The position numbers and the translations under genes are program-made. From Sulfuritalea sp. (lineage in GTDB: Bacteria > Pseudomonadota > Gammaproteobacteria > Burkholderiales > Rhodocyclaceae), in contig JADJFK010000007.1 of NCBI GenBank assembly GCA_016708585.1, positions 1 to 64,000 of the forward strand: a stretch of DNA of 64,000 nucleotides. Direction: 5' to 3'. Each line of letters begins with the position of its first letter. The stretch's first letter is position 1. Below the pieces are notes generated by a model. The model searched no databases. It was not told the origin of the DNA and saw nothing but the letters and a program-made list of their open reading frames with translations. Shown piece after piece: positions 31,920-40,487 of the stretch.

Positions 31920-33647
31920 ATGCGCGCCAGCCAGTTTTTCATCGCCACCCTCAAGGAAGCTCCCTCCGACGCCGAAATCATCAGCCACCAGCTGATGCTG
32001 CGTGCCGGACTGATCCGCCGCCTCGCCGGCGGCATCTATACCTGGATGCCGATGGGACTGCGCGTCTTGCGCAAGGTCGAAAACATCGTGCGCCAGGAAA
32101 TGGACCGCGCCGGGGCCATCGAGCTGCTCATGCCGGCCGTACAACCGTTTGAATTGTGGGAAGAATCCGGGCGCGGCCCGAAATACGGCCCTGAACTGCT
32201 GCGCTTCAAGGACCGCCACCAGCGCGATTTCGTGATCGGCCCGACCCACGAGGAAGTCATCACCGACGTGGTGCGGCGCGAGGTCAAGAGCTACCGCCAG
32301 TTGCCGCGTCACTTCTACCAGGTCCAGACCAAGTTCCGCGACGAAATCCGGCCGCGTTTCGGCGTCATGCGCGGGCGCGAGTTCCTGATGAAGGACGGCT
32401 ATTCCTTCCATGCCTCGTACGCCGACCTGGAGCGCGAATACCGCAACATGTACGACACCTACAGCCGCATCTTCACCCGCCTCGGGCTGAAGTTCCGCGC
32501 CGTCGCCGCCGATACCGGCGCCATCGGCGGCACCGGCTCGCACGAATTCCACGTGCTGGCGGATTCCGGCGAGGACGCGATCGCCTTCTGCCCCGCCTCC
32601 GATTACGCGGCTAATGTGGAGCTGGCCGAAGCGGTAGCTCCCGCAAAAGTCGGCGCCGGCGAGACGGCAAAACCCGCAGCGGCGATGGAAAAAAAAGCCA
32701 CGCCCAACACGACCAGGTGCGAGGACGTGGCGGCCCTGCTCGGCCTGCCGCTGACGCAGACCGTCAAGGCCATCGCCGTGATGGCCGAGAAGGAAGGCGG
32801 CAGCGAATTCGTCCTGCTGTTGCTGCGCGGCGACCACGACCTGAACGAAATCAAGGCGCAGAAGGTCGTCGGCGCATTCCGTTTCGCGCGCGACGAGGAA
32901 ATCGTCGAAGCGCTGCGCTGCAAGGCCGGCTACATCGGCGCGGTCGGCTTCTCCGGCAAGGTGGTGGCCGACCGCAGCGTCGCCGTGATGGGCGACATGG
33001 TCTGCGGCGCCAACGAGGAGGGCTTCCACCTCACCGGCGTCAATTTCGGCCGCGACCTGCCGCCACCGGCCACCGTCGCCGACATCCGCAACGTGGTCGA
33101 GGGCGATCCGTCGCCCGACGGCAAGGGGTCGCTCGAACTGTGCCGCGGCATCGAGGTCGGCCACATCTTCCAGTTGCGCACCAAGTACGCCGAGGCGCTG
33201 AAATGCACGTTCCTGGATGAGCAGGGCAAGGACCAGGTCATGGAAATGGGCTGCTACGGCATCGGCGTCTCGCGCATCGTCGGCGCCGCCATCGAGCAGG
33301 GCCACGACGAACGCGGCATCATCTTCCCCGCCGGCATCGCGCCCTTCGCGGTGGTGATCGTGCCGATGAATTACGCCAAGTCGGAAGCGGTGCGCAATGC
33401 CGCCGCCGCCCTGCTCGACGAACTGCTCGCGGCCGGCATCGACGCCATCCTCGACGACCGCGACGAGCGTCCCGGCTCGATGTTCGCCGACTGGGAACTG
33501 ATCGGCGTGCCGCATCGCGTGGTGGTCGGCGAGCGCGGCCTGAAGGATGGCAAGCTCGAATACAAGGGCCGCAGCGATGCCGAGGCGACCCTGATCGCCG
33601 CCAGCGAGATGACCGGCTTCCTGCAACTCAAGTTGTTGTGCGGCTGA
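31920..33647 (+). CDS. proS: Prolyl-tRNA synthetase
   Basis: A 575-residue bacterial-type class II synthetase with the opening MRASQFFIATLKEAPSDAEI, motif 2 region VQTKFRDEIRPRFG, GPTHEEV near residue 107, an editing (INS) insertion, motif 3 near GCYGIGVSRIV and an anticodon-binding C-terminus. Around residues 240-255 the linker before the INS domain reads PAKVGAGETAKPAA; the DNA there (32645-32668) is a copy of the dispersed 24-bp repeat, suggesting an in-frame insertion at a tolerant site. Confidence 0.97.
   Translation: MRASQFFIATLKEAPSDAEIISHQLMLRAGLIRRLAGGIYTWMPMGLRVLRKVENIVRQEMDRAGAIELLMPAVQPFELWEESGRGPKYGPELLRFKDRHQRDFVIGPTHEEVITDVVRREVKSYRQLPRHFYQVQTKFRDEIRPRFGVMRGREFLMKDGYSFHASYADLEREYRNMYDTYSRIFTRLGLKFRAVAADTGAIGGTGSHEFHVLADSGEDAIAFCPASDYAANVELAEAVAPAKVGAGETAKPAAAMEKKATPNTTRCEDVAALLGLPLTQTVKAIAVMAEKEGGSEFVLLLLRGDHDLNEIKAQKVVGAFRFARDEEIVEALRCKAGYIGAVGFSGKVVADRSVAVMGDMVCGANEEGFHLTGVNFGRDLPPPATVADIRNVVEGDPSPDGKGSLELCRGIEVGHIFQLRTKYAEALKCTFLDEQGKDQVMEMGCYGIGVSRIVGAAIEQGHDERGIIFPAGIAPFAVVIVPMNYAKSEAVRNAAAALLDELLAAGIDAILDDRDERPGSMFADWELIGVPHRVVVGERGLKDGKLEYKGRSDAEATLIAASEMTGFLQLKLLCG
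32645..32668 (+). repeat. Dispersed 24-bp repeat inside proS
   Basis: AAAAGTCGGCGCCGGCG followed by AGACGGC lies in-frame in the proS linker and encodes KVGAGETA. It matches the intergenic copies and falls outside the conserved blocks. Confidence 0.65.
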
Positions 33648-34234
33648 TCCGCCGCTTCGCGCTGATCCTTGCCGCGGCGCTGCTGCCGACGGCAGCCTTT
33701 GCCGGAGCGCAGCAATACGAACCCCTGGCGGCCAGCGTGCAGGCGGCACTGCACGCCGCAATCGCCGATCGCGCCGCGCCCGAATCCCAGTTTCCCTCCG
33801 TCCACGAAAAGGTCGACTGGCTGACAGAGATGTCGGGGCGCCTCGCCCGCCGCATGCCCGACCGGGAAGCGCGGCTCGACTTCCTCAAGACCGTTTATTA
33901 CGAAGCCAAACGCGCCGGCCTCGACCCGCAGATGGTGCTTGGCCTGATCCAGGTGGAAAGCGGCTTCAAGAAGTACGCGGTGTCCTCCGCCGGCGCCCGT
34001 GGCTACATGCAGGTGATGCCCTTCTGGGTGCGCCTGATCGGCAACCCGGACAGCAACCTGTTCCACATGCGCACCAACCTGCGCTTCGGTTGCACCATCC
34101 TGCGCCACTACCTCGACATCGAAAACGGCGACCTCTACCGCGCACTCGGCCGCTACAACGGCAGCCTGGGCAAGCCGGAGTATCCGAACATGGTACGCGG
34201 GGCGTGGGAGAAACAGTGGGCGTGGCGGAAGTAG
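33638..34234 (+). CDS. Soluble lytic murein transglycosylase (SLT domain)
   Basis: A 198-residue exported protein. Signal peptide LIRRFALILAAALLPTAAFA, then an SLT lysozyme-like domain with the catalytic glutamate Glu107 in GLIQVESGF and the motif SSAGARGYMQVMP. YNGSLGKPEY matches the later substrate-groove motif. It cleaves peptidoglycan glycan strands with 1,6-anhydro formation. The GTG start at 33638 overlaps the proS stop by ten bases. Confidence 0.93.
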   Translation: MRLIRRFALILAAALLPTAAFAGAQQYEPLAASVQAALHAAIADRAAPESQFPSVHEKVDWLTEMSGRLARRMPDREARLDFLKTVYYEAKRAGLDPQMVLGLIQVESGFKKYAVSSAGARGYMQVMPFWVRLIGNPDSNLFHMRTNLRFGCTILRHYLDIENGDLYRALGRYNGSLGKPEYPNMVRGAWEKQWAWRK

Positions 34235-34243
34235 GCTTCAATT

Positions 34244-34347
34244 CGCCGTAGCGCCGGCGCCGACTGCTCGTCTTCCGGAAGCGTCGGCTCGCCCCGGCGG
34301 TCGGCCTTCGGGAATGACGAACAAAAGTCGGCGCTGACGATACGGCG
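34244..34347. repeat. Inverted pair of the dispersed 24-bp repeat
   Basis: A minus-strand copy at 34244-34265 (CGCCGTAGCGCCGGCGCCGA) and a plus-strand copy at 34323-34347 face each other in the 164-base gap between the transglycosylase gene and the convergent ffh gene. Together they could form a long hairpin. The sequence between includes CCGCCGGGGCGAGCC-like GC-rich repeats. A terminator role for both genes is possible. Confidence 0.7.
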
Positions 34348-34398
34348 GTACGCACGAACCTGCCGCTGGATCCCCGCCTTCGCCGGAATGACGAAGCA

Positions 34399-35754
34399 TC
34401 AGCGCATGCCGGGCAGCATCCCCTTCATCCCCCGCATCATCTTCGCCATCCCGCCTTTCGAAAACTGCTTCATCATCTTCTGCGTCTGCTCGAACTGATT
34501 CAGCAGGCGGTTGACCTCCTGCACCGACACGCCCGCCCCGGTGGCGATGCGGCGCTTGCGATTGGCCTTGATGATTTCGGGTTTGCTGCGCTCGGCCGGG
34601 GTCATCGAGTTGATGATGCCTTCGAGGCGGCGCACCGCCTTGTCTTCCATGCCGCCACCGGCTTTCTGCGCCAGGGCGCCGAACTGCGCCGGCAGCTTGT
34701 CGAGCATCGCCGCCATGCCGCCCATGTTCTTCATCTGGCCGATCTGTTCCTTGAAGTCGTGCAGGTCGAAGCCCTTGCCCGACTTCATTTTCTTGACGAA
34801 TTCCTGCGCCTTTTCCTGGTCGACGCCACGTTGCGCCTCTTCGACCAGGCCGAGGATGTCGCCCATGCCGAGGATGCGCGAGGCCATGCGCTCGGGGTGG
34901 AACTCTTCAAGGCCGGTCAGCTTTTCGCCGACGCCGGCGAACTTGATCGGCTTGCCGGTTACGTGGCGCACCGAGAGCGCGGCACCACCGCGCGAATCGC
35001 CGTCGAGCTTGGTCAGGATCACGCCGGTCAGCGGCAGCGCTTCGTTGAAGGCTTTCGCCGTATTCACCGCGTCCTGGCCGAGCATGGCATCGACCACGAA
35101 CAGGGTCTCGATCGGCTTCAGCAGCGCATGCAGGTCCTTGATCTCGGCCATCATCGCCTCGTCGATGGCGAGGCGGCCGGCGGTGTCGACGAAGATCACG
35201 TCGTAGTAATGCCGCTTGGCGTGGTCCAGCGCGGCGGCGGCAATGTCGGCCGGCTTTTGCTGGCCCGTAGACGGGAAAAAGTCTATCCCGGCCTGGGCCG
35301 AAACGGCTTTCAACTGTTCGATGGCGGCGGGGCGATAGACGTCGCAACTGACGGTCAGCACCTTCTTCTTCTGCCGCTCCTTGAGCCACTTGCCGAGCTT
35401 GGCCGTGGTGGTGGTCTTGCCGGCGCCCTGCAGGCCGGACATCAGGATCACCGCCGGCGGCTGGGTGGCGAGGTTGAGCCCGGAACTGGCGCCGCCCATC
35501 AGTTCGGTGAGTTCGCGATGGACGACGCCGACCAGTGCCTGGCCGGGCGTCAGCGAGCCGATGACTTCCTGGCCGAGGGCCTTTTCCTTGACGCGGGCGG
35601 TGAACTCCTTGACCACCGGCAGCGCGACGTCGGCTTCGAGCAGGGCCATGCGCACTTCGCGCAGCATGTCGGAAATGTTGTCTTCGGTCAGTCGAGCCTG
35701 GCCGCGCAGGTTTTTTACGACGCGACCGAGCCGCTGGGTAAGGTTGTCTAGCAT
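34399..35754 (-). CDS. ffh: Signal recognition particle protein Ffh
   Basis: A 451-residue GTPase with N, G and M domains. GTPase G1 motif SGLQGAGKTT is at 106-115, DTAGR in the middle of the G domain, TKLDGD further on, and a methionine-rich M domain ending MMKQFSKGGMAKMMRGMKGM for signal sequence and 4.5S RNA binding. It targets membrane proteins cotranslationally. The ATG at 35754 begins the canonical MLDNLTQRL; longer upstream frames overlap the next gene's leader. Confidence 0.97.
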   Translation of the reverse strand: MLDNLTQRLGRVVKNLRGQARLTEDNISDMLREVRMALLEADVALPVVKEFTARVKEKALGQEVIGSLTPGQALVGVVHRELTELMGGASSGLNLATQPPAVILMSGLQGAGKTTTTAKLGKWLKERQKKKVLTVSCDVYRPAAIEQLKAVSAQAGIDFFPSTGQQKPADIAAAALDHAKRHYYDVIFVDTAGRLAIDEAMMAEIKDLHALLKPIETLFVVDAMLGQDAVNTAKAFNEALPLTGVILTKLDGDSRGGAALSVRHVTGKPIKFAGVGEKLTGLEEFHPERMASRILGMGDILGLVEEAQRGVDQEKAQEFVKKMKSGKGFDLHDFKEQIGQMKNMGGMAAMLDKLPAQFGALAQKAGGGMEDKAVRRLEGIINSMTPAERSKPEIIKANRKRRIATGAGVSVQEVNRLLNQFEQTQKMMKQFSKGGMAKMMRGMKGMLPGMR

Positions 35755-35803
35755 GGATGGATGGAAGCAATAAGGGATGGAAGGCTTGGTGTAGACTCCG
35801 CCA

Positions 35804-36628
35804 ATGCCTGCAATCTTAATGCATCTGCTGGCCGCAGCCCTGTATGCCGGCCTCGCGGTACATCTTTGGCGCACGCGCTGGCGCGGACCCTTGCTGGACC
35901 AACCGACGGGCGGACTCAGGCTCGGCGAACGCGGCCTCCTTCTGGTGGCGCTGGCGGCACATGGCGTCAGCCTGCGCATGGAGATTTTCGATGGCGGCAG
36001 CATGCGCTTCAGCTTTGCGATTGCCCTTTCCGTGATGCTCTGGCTGGCCATTGCGCTTTACTGGATCGAGAGTTTCTACGCTCGCATGGAGGGTTTGCAG
36101 GTCATCGGCCTGCCGGCCGCTGCCGTTGCCGCGATCCTTCCGGCGCTGTTTTCCGAGGCCCACGTGCTGACCAATGCCGGCTCGATGGCGTTCCGCCTGC
36201 ACTTCCTGATGGCGATGCTGGCCTACAGCCTGTTCACCCTCGCCGCGCTGCATGCCCTGCTCATGGCGACCGCCGAAAAGGGGCTGCACCGCGGCCGCAT
36301 TTCGCCGCTGCTGGCCGGGCTGCCACCACTGCTGACCATGGAATCCCTGTTGTTCCGCCTGATCCATGTCGCCTTCGTGCTGCTGACGCTGACGCTGGTC
36401 TCCGGCGTGTTCTTTTCCGAAACCCTGTTCGGCAAGGCCCTGACCTTCAACCACAAAACGATATTCGCGATCCTGTCCTGGCTGATTTTCGCGGCGCTGC
36501 TGGCCGGCCGTCACTTGCGCGGCTGGCGCGGACGCATCGCGCTGCGCTGGACCCTGGCAGGGTTCGCCGCCCTGCTGCTGGCTTATGTCGGCAGCCGTTT
36601 CGTGCTTGAGGTAATCCTCGGTCGCTGA
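35804..36628 (+). CDS. YpjD/CcsA-like inner membrane cytochrome assembly protein
   Basis: A 274-residue protein with eight predicted helices of the cytochrome c assembly (CcmC/CcsA-like) fold. Conserved histidines occur in FRLHFLMAMLAYSLF, HVAFVLLTLTLVSGVFF and FNHKTIFAILSWLIF. This is the YpjD family that commonly sits beside ffh in proteobacteria; its exact role in heme or cytochrome metabolism is unsettled. It is divergent from ffh by 49 bases and overlaps the next gene by one base. Confidence 0.88.
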   Translation: MPAILMHLLAAALYAGLAVHLWRTRWRGPLLDQPTGGLRLGERGLLLVALAAHGVSLRMEIFDGGSMRFSFAIALSVMLWLAIALYWIESFYARMEGLQVIGLPAAAVAAILPALFSEAHVLTNAGSMAFRLHFLMAMLAYSLFTLAALHALLMATAEKGLHRGRISPLLAGLPPLLTMESLLFRLIHVAFVLLTLTLVSGVFFSETLFGKALTFNHKTIFAILSWLIFAALLAGRHLRGWRGRIALRWTLAGFAALLLAYVGSRFVLEVILGR

Positions 36629-37899
36629 TGGACGAGATTCCGCTATCGGCGCAGTTCATCGCGCTGGCGCTGCTGCTGGGCTGTTCCGCCTTCTTTTCCG
36701 TGGCCGAAACCGCGATGATGGCGTCGAACCGCCACCGACTTCGCCACATGGCAAGCGAGGGGGATCGCGGCGCGAAACTCGCCCTCGACCTGTTGGGCCG
36801 CACCGACAAGATGCTGGGTGTGATCCTGCTCGGCAACAACCTGCTGAACGCCGCTACCGCAACCCTGGTATCGGTGATCACGATAGAGCTTTTCGGCGAG
36901 GAAAAGTGGGCCCTCAGCATCGGCACCTTGCTCGTCACCTTCGCCATCCTGGTGTTCGCGGAAATTACCCCGAAGATTCTCGGCGCCGCGCACGCCGACC
37001 AGCTGGCTCGCGTGCTGGCCTTCCTGATCTGGCCCCTCCTGCGAGCCGCCTATCCGGTTGTCTGGTTCGTCAACCTGTTCGTCGATGCCCTGCTCTGGCT
37101 GCTTCGCCTCAAGCCCGTTGCCGGCGACGAGAACTCGCGGCTCAGCGCCGAGGAACTGCGCTCCCTGGTGCTGGAGTCCAGCAATTTCATCCCGCAGCAG
37201 CATCGCTCGATCCTGCTCAACCTGTTCGAACTCGAACAACTGACGGTCGCCGACATCATGACCCCGCGCGGCGAAATCGAAGCCATCGACATTGCCGCGC
37301 CGATCGAGGATATCAAGGCACAGCTGGCCACCAGTTTTCACACCCGTGTCATGGTGTTCGAAAACGATCCGGCCAACATCATCGGAGTCCTGCACCAAAA
37401 ACGGCTGCTGGCCGAGGCCTTTGCCGGCGAGATCACCCACGCCGCCCTGCGCGAACGCATGGCCGAACCTTATTTCATTCCCGCCGCGACACCGATCTAC
37501 ACGCAGCTCCGGTTCTTTCGCGAAAACCGGCAGCGCATGGGCCTGGTGGTGGATGAATACGGCGAGATCGAAGGACTGGTAACGCTCGAAGACATCATCG
37601 AGGAACTGGTCGGCAAGTTCACCACGCGCCAGTCGGATGTGGCAGGCTCGCTTTCCTGGCGCGGGGACGGCATCGTGCTGGTCGATGGAGCGGCCAGTTT
37701 GCGCGAACTGAATCGCATGCTGGGCCTTGAATTGCCGCTCGACGGTCCGCGCACGCTCAACGGGCTGATTGTCGAGCACCTGCAGGACATTCCGGAGGCG
37801 GGGGTCGGCGTGCGGGTGGGCAACGTGGCGATGGAGATCGTGCAAACACAGGACAGAAAGATCAAGATGGTACGGCTTCACCGACCTGCCGGAGAATGA
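36628..37899 (+). CDS. CorC/HlyC-family (CNNM plus CBS) membrane protein, YfjD-like
   Basis: A 423-residue protein: an N-terminal DUF21/CNNM membrane domain with four helices, a CBS pair (from VADIMTPRGEIEAIDI near residue 208), and a C-terminal CorC_HlyC domain (WRGDGIVLVDGAASLRELN). Family members influence magnesium or sodium transport and antibiotic tolerance. The ATG shares a base with the previous TGA. It lies just upstream of pilC. Confidence 0.92.
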   Translation: MDEIPLSAQFIALALLLGCSAFFSVAETAMMASNRHRLRHMASEGDRGAKLALDLLGRTDKMLGVILLGNNLLNAATATLVSVITIELFGEEKWALSIGTLLVTFAILVFAEITPKILGAAHADQLARVLAFLIWPLLRAAYPVVWFVNLFVDALLWLLRLKPVAGDENSRLSAEELRSLVLESSNFIPQQHRSILLNLFELEQLTVADIMTPRGEIEAIDIAAPIEDIKAQLATSFHTRVMVFENDPANIIGVLHQKRLLAEAFAGEITHAALRERMAEPYFIPAATPIYTQLRFFRENRQRMGLVVDEYGEIEGLVTLEDIIEELVGKFTTRQSDVAGSLSWRGDGIVLVDGAASLRELNRMLGLELPLDGPRTLNGLIVEHLQDIPEAGVGVRVGNVAMEIVQTQDRKIKMVRLHRPAGE

Positions 37900-38016
37900 T
37901 ACTCTCGGCATAGTCAGGGCGTAGAATGTGCGCCCACAGGATTGAGTGGAGGCTGTCGCCGGGCTTTCCGGCGTCAAACGCAGCGGCCGAAACGAAAATT
38001 GATGCAGGAGAAGCCG

Positions 38017-39255
38017 ATGGCCACAGCAGGCAAAGACGAGAAAGCGAAAAAAGAAGGCCCGAAGGAACTCAATTTTTCCTGGGAAGGCAAGAACAAGCAG
38101 GGCAAGGTCGTTCGCGGCGAAATGAAGGCGGCCAGCGAAGCGGCTGCCGGAGCCGCCCTGCGGCGGCAGGGCATCAGCGTCACCAAGCTCAAGAAACAGA
38201 AAACCGGTGGCGGCGGTTCGGTCACGGACAAGGACATCACGCTGTTTTCACGCCAACTCGCCACCATGGTCAAGTCCGGCGTGCCCCTGCTGCAGTCCTT
38301 CGACATCGTCGGCAAGGGCACCAGCAACCCAGCCCTGGCTAAACTGCTGTTTTCGATCAAATCCGAGGTCGAAACCGGTGCCAGCCTGGCGACTGCCTTT
38401 CGCAAGTACCCGATGCATTTCGACGCCCTCTTCTGCAACCTGGTCGAGGCCGGCGAACAGGCGGGTATTCTTGACACGCTGCTCGATCGCCTGGCGACGT
38501 ACAAAGAAAAAATCCAGGCGATCAAGTCGAAGATCAAGAGCGCCCTGACCTATCCGATCGCCATCCTCATCATCGCCTTCATCATCACCGCGGTGATCAT
38601 GATTTTCGTGGTTCCGGCCTTCAAGGGCGTGTTTGCCAGTTTCGGCGGCGAACTGCCCGCCCCGACGCTGATCGTGATCGCGATTTCCGACTATTTCACG
38701 GCCAACTGGTACCTGATTTTCGGCGGCATTTATCTGGTCTTCGTCGGAATTTCCCAGGCATTCAAGCGATCACGGGCCTTGCAGATCGCCAAGGACAAAT
38801 ATGCGCTGAAACTGCCGGTTTTCGGCGACATGCTCACCAAATCCTCGATCGCACGCTGGACGCGCACCCTGTCCACCATGTTTGCCGCCGGCGTGCCGCT
38901 GGTCGATGCGCTCGATTCGGTCGGCGGAGCGGCCGGAAACTATGTTTACGAAATGGGAACCAAGAAGATCCAGTCGGAAGTGTCCACCGGTTCCAGCTTG
39001 ACGGTGTCGATGGAAAATTCCGGGCTGTTCCCGCCGATGGTCACCCAGATGGTCGCCATCGGCGAAGAATCCGGTCAGCTGGATTCGATGCTGGGCAAGA
39101 CCGCGGATTTCTACGAAGCCGAAGTCGATGAGGCCGTCGAAGCGCTGTCCAGCCTGATGGAGCCGATGATCATGGTCTTCCTCGGCGGCCTCATCGGCGG
39201 CCTGGTGGTCGCCATGTACCTGCCGATCTTCAAGCTCGGTTCGGTGGTCGGCTGA
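38017..39255 (+). CDS. pilC: Type IV pilus inner membrane platform protein PilC
   Basis: A 412-residue type II secretion F protein with two T2SSF repeats (starting near FSRQLATMVKSGVPLLQ and WTRTLSTMFAAGVPLVDAL) and three helices. It recruits the PilB/PilT motors to the pilus base. The ATG at 38017 is preferred over 38002 because AGGAG lies seven bases before it. pilD follows ten bases later. No pilB is adjacent upstream, unlike the usual pilBCD order. Confidence 0.95.
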   Translation: MATAGKDEKAKKEGPKELNFSWEGKNKQGKVVRGEMKAASEAAAGAALRRQGISVTKLKKQKTGGGGSVTDKDITLFSRQLATMVKSGVPLLQSFDIVGKGTSNPALAKLLFSIKSEVETGASLATAFRKYPMHFDALFCNLVEAGEQAGILDTLLDRLATYKEKIQAIKSKIKSALTYPIAILIIAFIITAVIMIFVVPAFKGVFASFGGELPAPTLIVIAISDYFTANWYLIFGGIYLVFVGISQAFKRSRALQIAKDKYALKLPVFGDMLTKSSIARWTRTLSTMFAAGVPLVDALDSVGGAAGNYVYEMGTKKIQSEVSTGSSLTVSMENSGLFPPMVTQMVAIGEESGQLDSMLGKTADFYEAEVDEAVEALSSLMEPMIMVFLGGLIGGLVVAMYLPIFKLGSVVG

Positions 39256-39264
39256 TTCGCCGGA

Positions 39265-40113
39265 ATGATTGCGCAGTTCGCCGATCCGGCGGTGTTCCCC
39301 CTCGCCGCCGGCTTGCTCGGCCTCATGGTCGGCAGCTTCCTCAATGTAGTCATCCACCGCCTGCCGATCATGATGGAGCGCGACTGGGCGGCGCAGTGCG
39401 CCGAATTCAAGGGTGAGGCGGTACCGGTCCTCGAACCGCTTTCGCTGGCCCGGCCGCGTTCGCGCTGCCCGCACTGCGGCCATCCGATCACCGCGCTGGA
39501 GAACATTCCGGTCATCAGCTGGCTCGTTCTGCGCGGACGCTGCAAGGGCTGCGCCGCCCCGATTTCCCTGCGCTATCCGCTGATCGAGGCTTTGACCGGA
39601 CTGCTGTTCGGGCTCGCCGCCTGGCATTTCGGTTTCACTGCCGCCGGCCTGGGTGCCCTGGTGCTGATCGCTGCGCTATTTGCACTTACCGTTATCGATT
39701 TCGACACCCAGTTGTTGCCCGACGACATCACCCTGCCTTTGCTCTGGATTGGTCTGGCCTTGAACGCTTTCAACGTCTACACGGATTTGAAGAGCGCGGT
39801 GATCGGCGCCATGGCCGGTTACCTGTCTCTGTGGAGCGTCTACTGGCTGTTCAAGCTGTTCACCGGCAAGGAAGGCATGGGCTACGGCGACTTCAAGCTG
39901 CTGGCCGCCCTCGGCGCCTGGCTGGGCTGGCAGATGCTGCCGCTGACCATCCTGCTTTCCTCCCTGGTTGGCGCCGTGGTCGGCATTTCCATGATGGTTA
40001 TTGCGCGCCACGGCCGCAATGTGCCCATTCCCTTCGGCCCTTATCTTGCGGCGGCAGGCCTCATCGCTTTGGTCTGGGGCAAGCCCCTGACCCGCGCCTA
40101 TCTTGGAGCTTAG
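39265..40113 (+). CDS. pilD: Prepilin peptidase/N-methylase PilD
   Basis: A 282-residue aspartic protease with eight helices. The zinc-ribbon cysteines are at 68, 71, 93 and 96 (CPHCGH and CKGCAAP). The catalytic aspartates lie at about 145 (TVIDFDTQ) and at 209 in GYGDFK. It cleaves and N-methylates type IV prepilins. Its TAG stop at 40111 coincides with the start of a 45-base palindrome. Confidence 0.96.
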   Translation: MIAQFADPAVFPLAAGLLGLMVGSFLNVVIHRLPIMMERDWAAQCAEFKGEAVPVLEPLSLARPRSRCPHCGHPITALENIPVISWLVLRGRCKGCAAPISLRYPLIEALTGLLFGLAAWHFGFTAAGLGALVLIAALFALTVIDFDTQLLPDDITLPLLWIGLALNAFNVYTDLKSAVIGAMAGYLSLWSVYWLFKLFTGKEGMGYGDFKLLAALGAWLGWQMLPLTILLSSLVGAVVGISMMVIARHGRNVPIPFGPYLAAAGLIALVWGKPLTRAYLGA

Positions 40114-40156
40114 GGTCTGTTCCCGGTCATCCGCCGGATGACCGGGAACAGACCCT
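40112..40156. terminator. 45-base perfect palindrome at the pilD stop
   Basis: Arms 40112-40133 and 40135-40156 (AGGGTCTGTTCCCGGTCATC and its complement) are perfectly complementary over 22 bases with a single central base. No T-run follows. The left arm begins inside the pilD stop codon. It could serve as a transcription terminator, cruciform or mRNA 3' stabiliser between pilD and the fmdB-like gene. Confidence 0.75.
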
Positions 40157-40220
40157 GAAACCTGACGCGCCAAGGGCTTCGGCTATAATCGCCGCCTTTG
40201 CCCGATTTCCGGAGAATGCC

Positions 40221-40481
40221 ATGCCGATCTACGCTTATCGCTGCACCGATTGCGGCTTTGAGAAAGATGTCATGCGGAAGGTCAGCGACCCGCTGTTGAC
40301 CACCTGCCCCGAGTGCAAGACCGAAAACTTCACGAAACAGCTGACTGCCCCCGGTTTCCAGCTCAAGGGCAGCGGCTGGTATGCCACCGACTTCAAGGGC
40401 GGCGGCTGCGCGGCCGGCAGCAAGAGCGACAACCCACCACCCTGCCAGGGTGGCACGGGCAGCTGCGCCGCAAACACCTGA
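40221..40481 (+). CDS. FmdB/CxxC-CxxC zinc ribbon protein
   Basis: An 86-residue protein with zinc-ribbon cysteines 8, 11, 29 and 32 (YRCTDCGFEKDV and CPECKTE), the hallmark of FmdB-family small regulators. A glycine/serine tail with CAAGSK and GTGSCAAN follows. The ATG at 40221 has GGAGAA six bases upstream. Function is not firmly known. Its stop is six bases from the DUF502 gene, which it likely shares a transcript with. Confidence 0.9.
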   Translation: MPIYAYRCTDCGFEKDVMRKVSDPLLTTCPECKTENFTKQLTAPGFQLKGSGWYATDFKGGGCAAGSKSDNPPPCQGGTGSCAANT

Positions 40482-40487
40482 ATCCCC

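Noticed and set aside
31473..33761. 762-codon minus-strand frame across rppH and proS
   Set aside because: Overlaps two genes with clear motifs on other frames; no family similarity.
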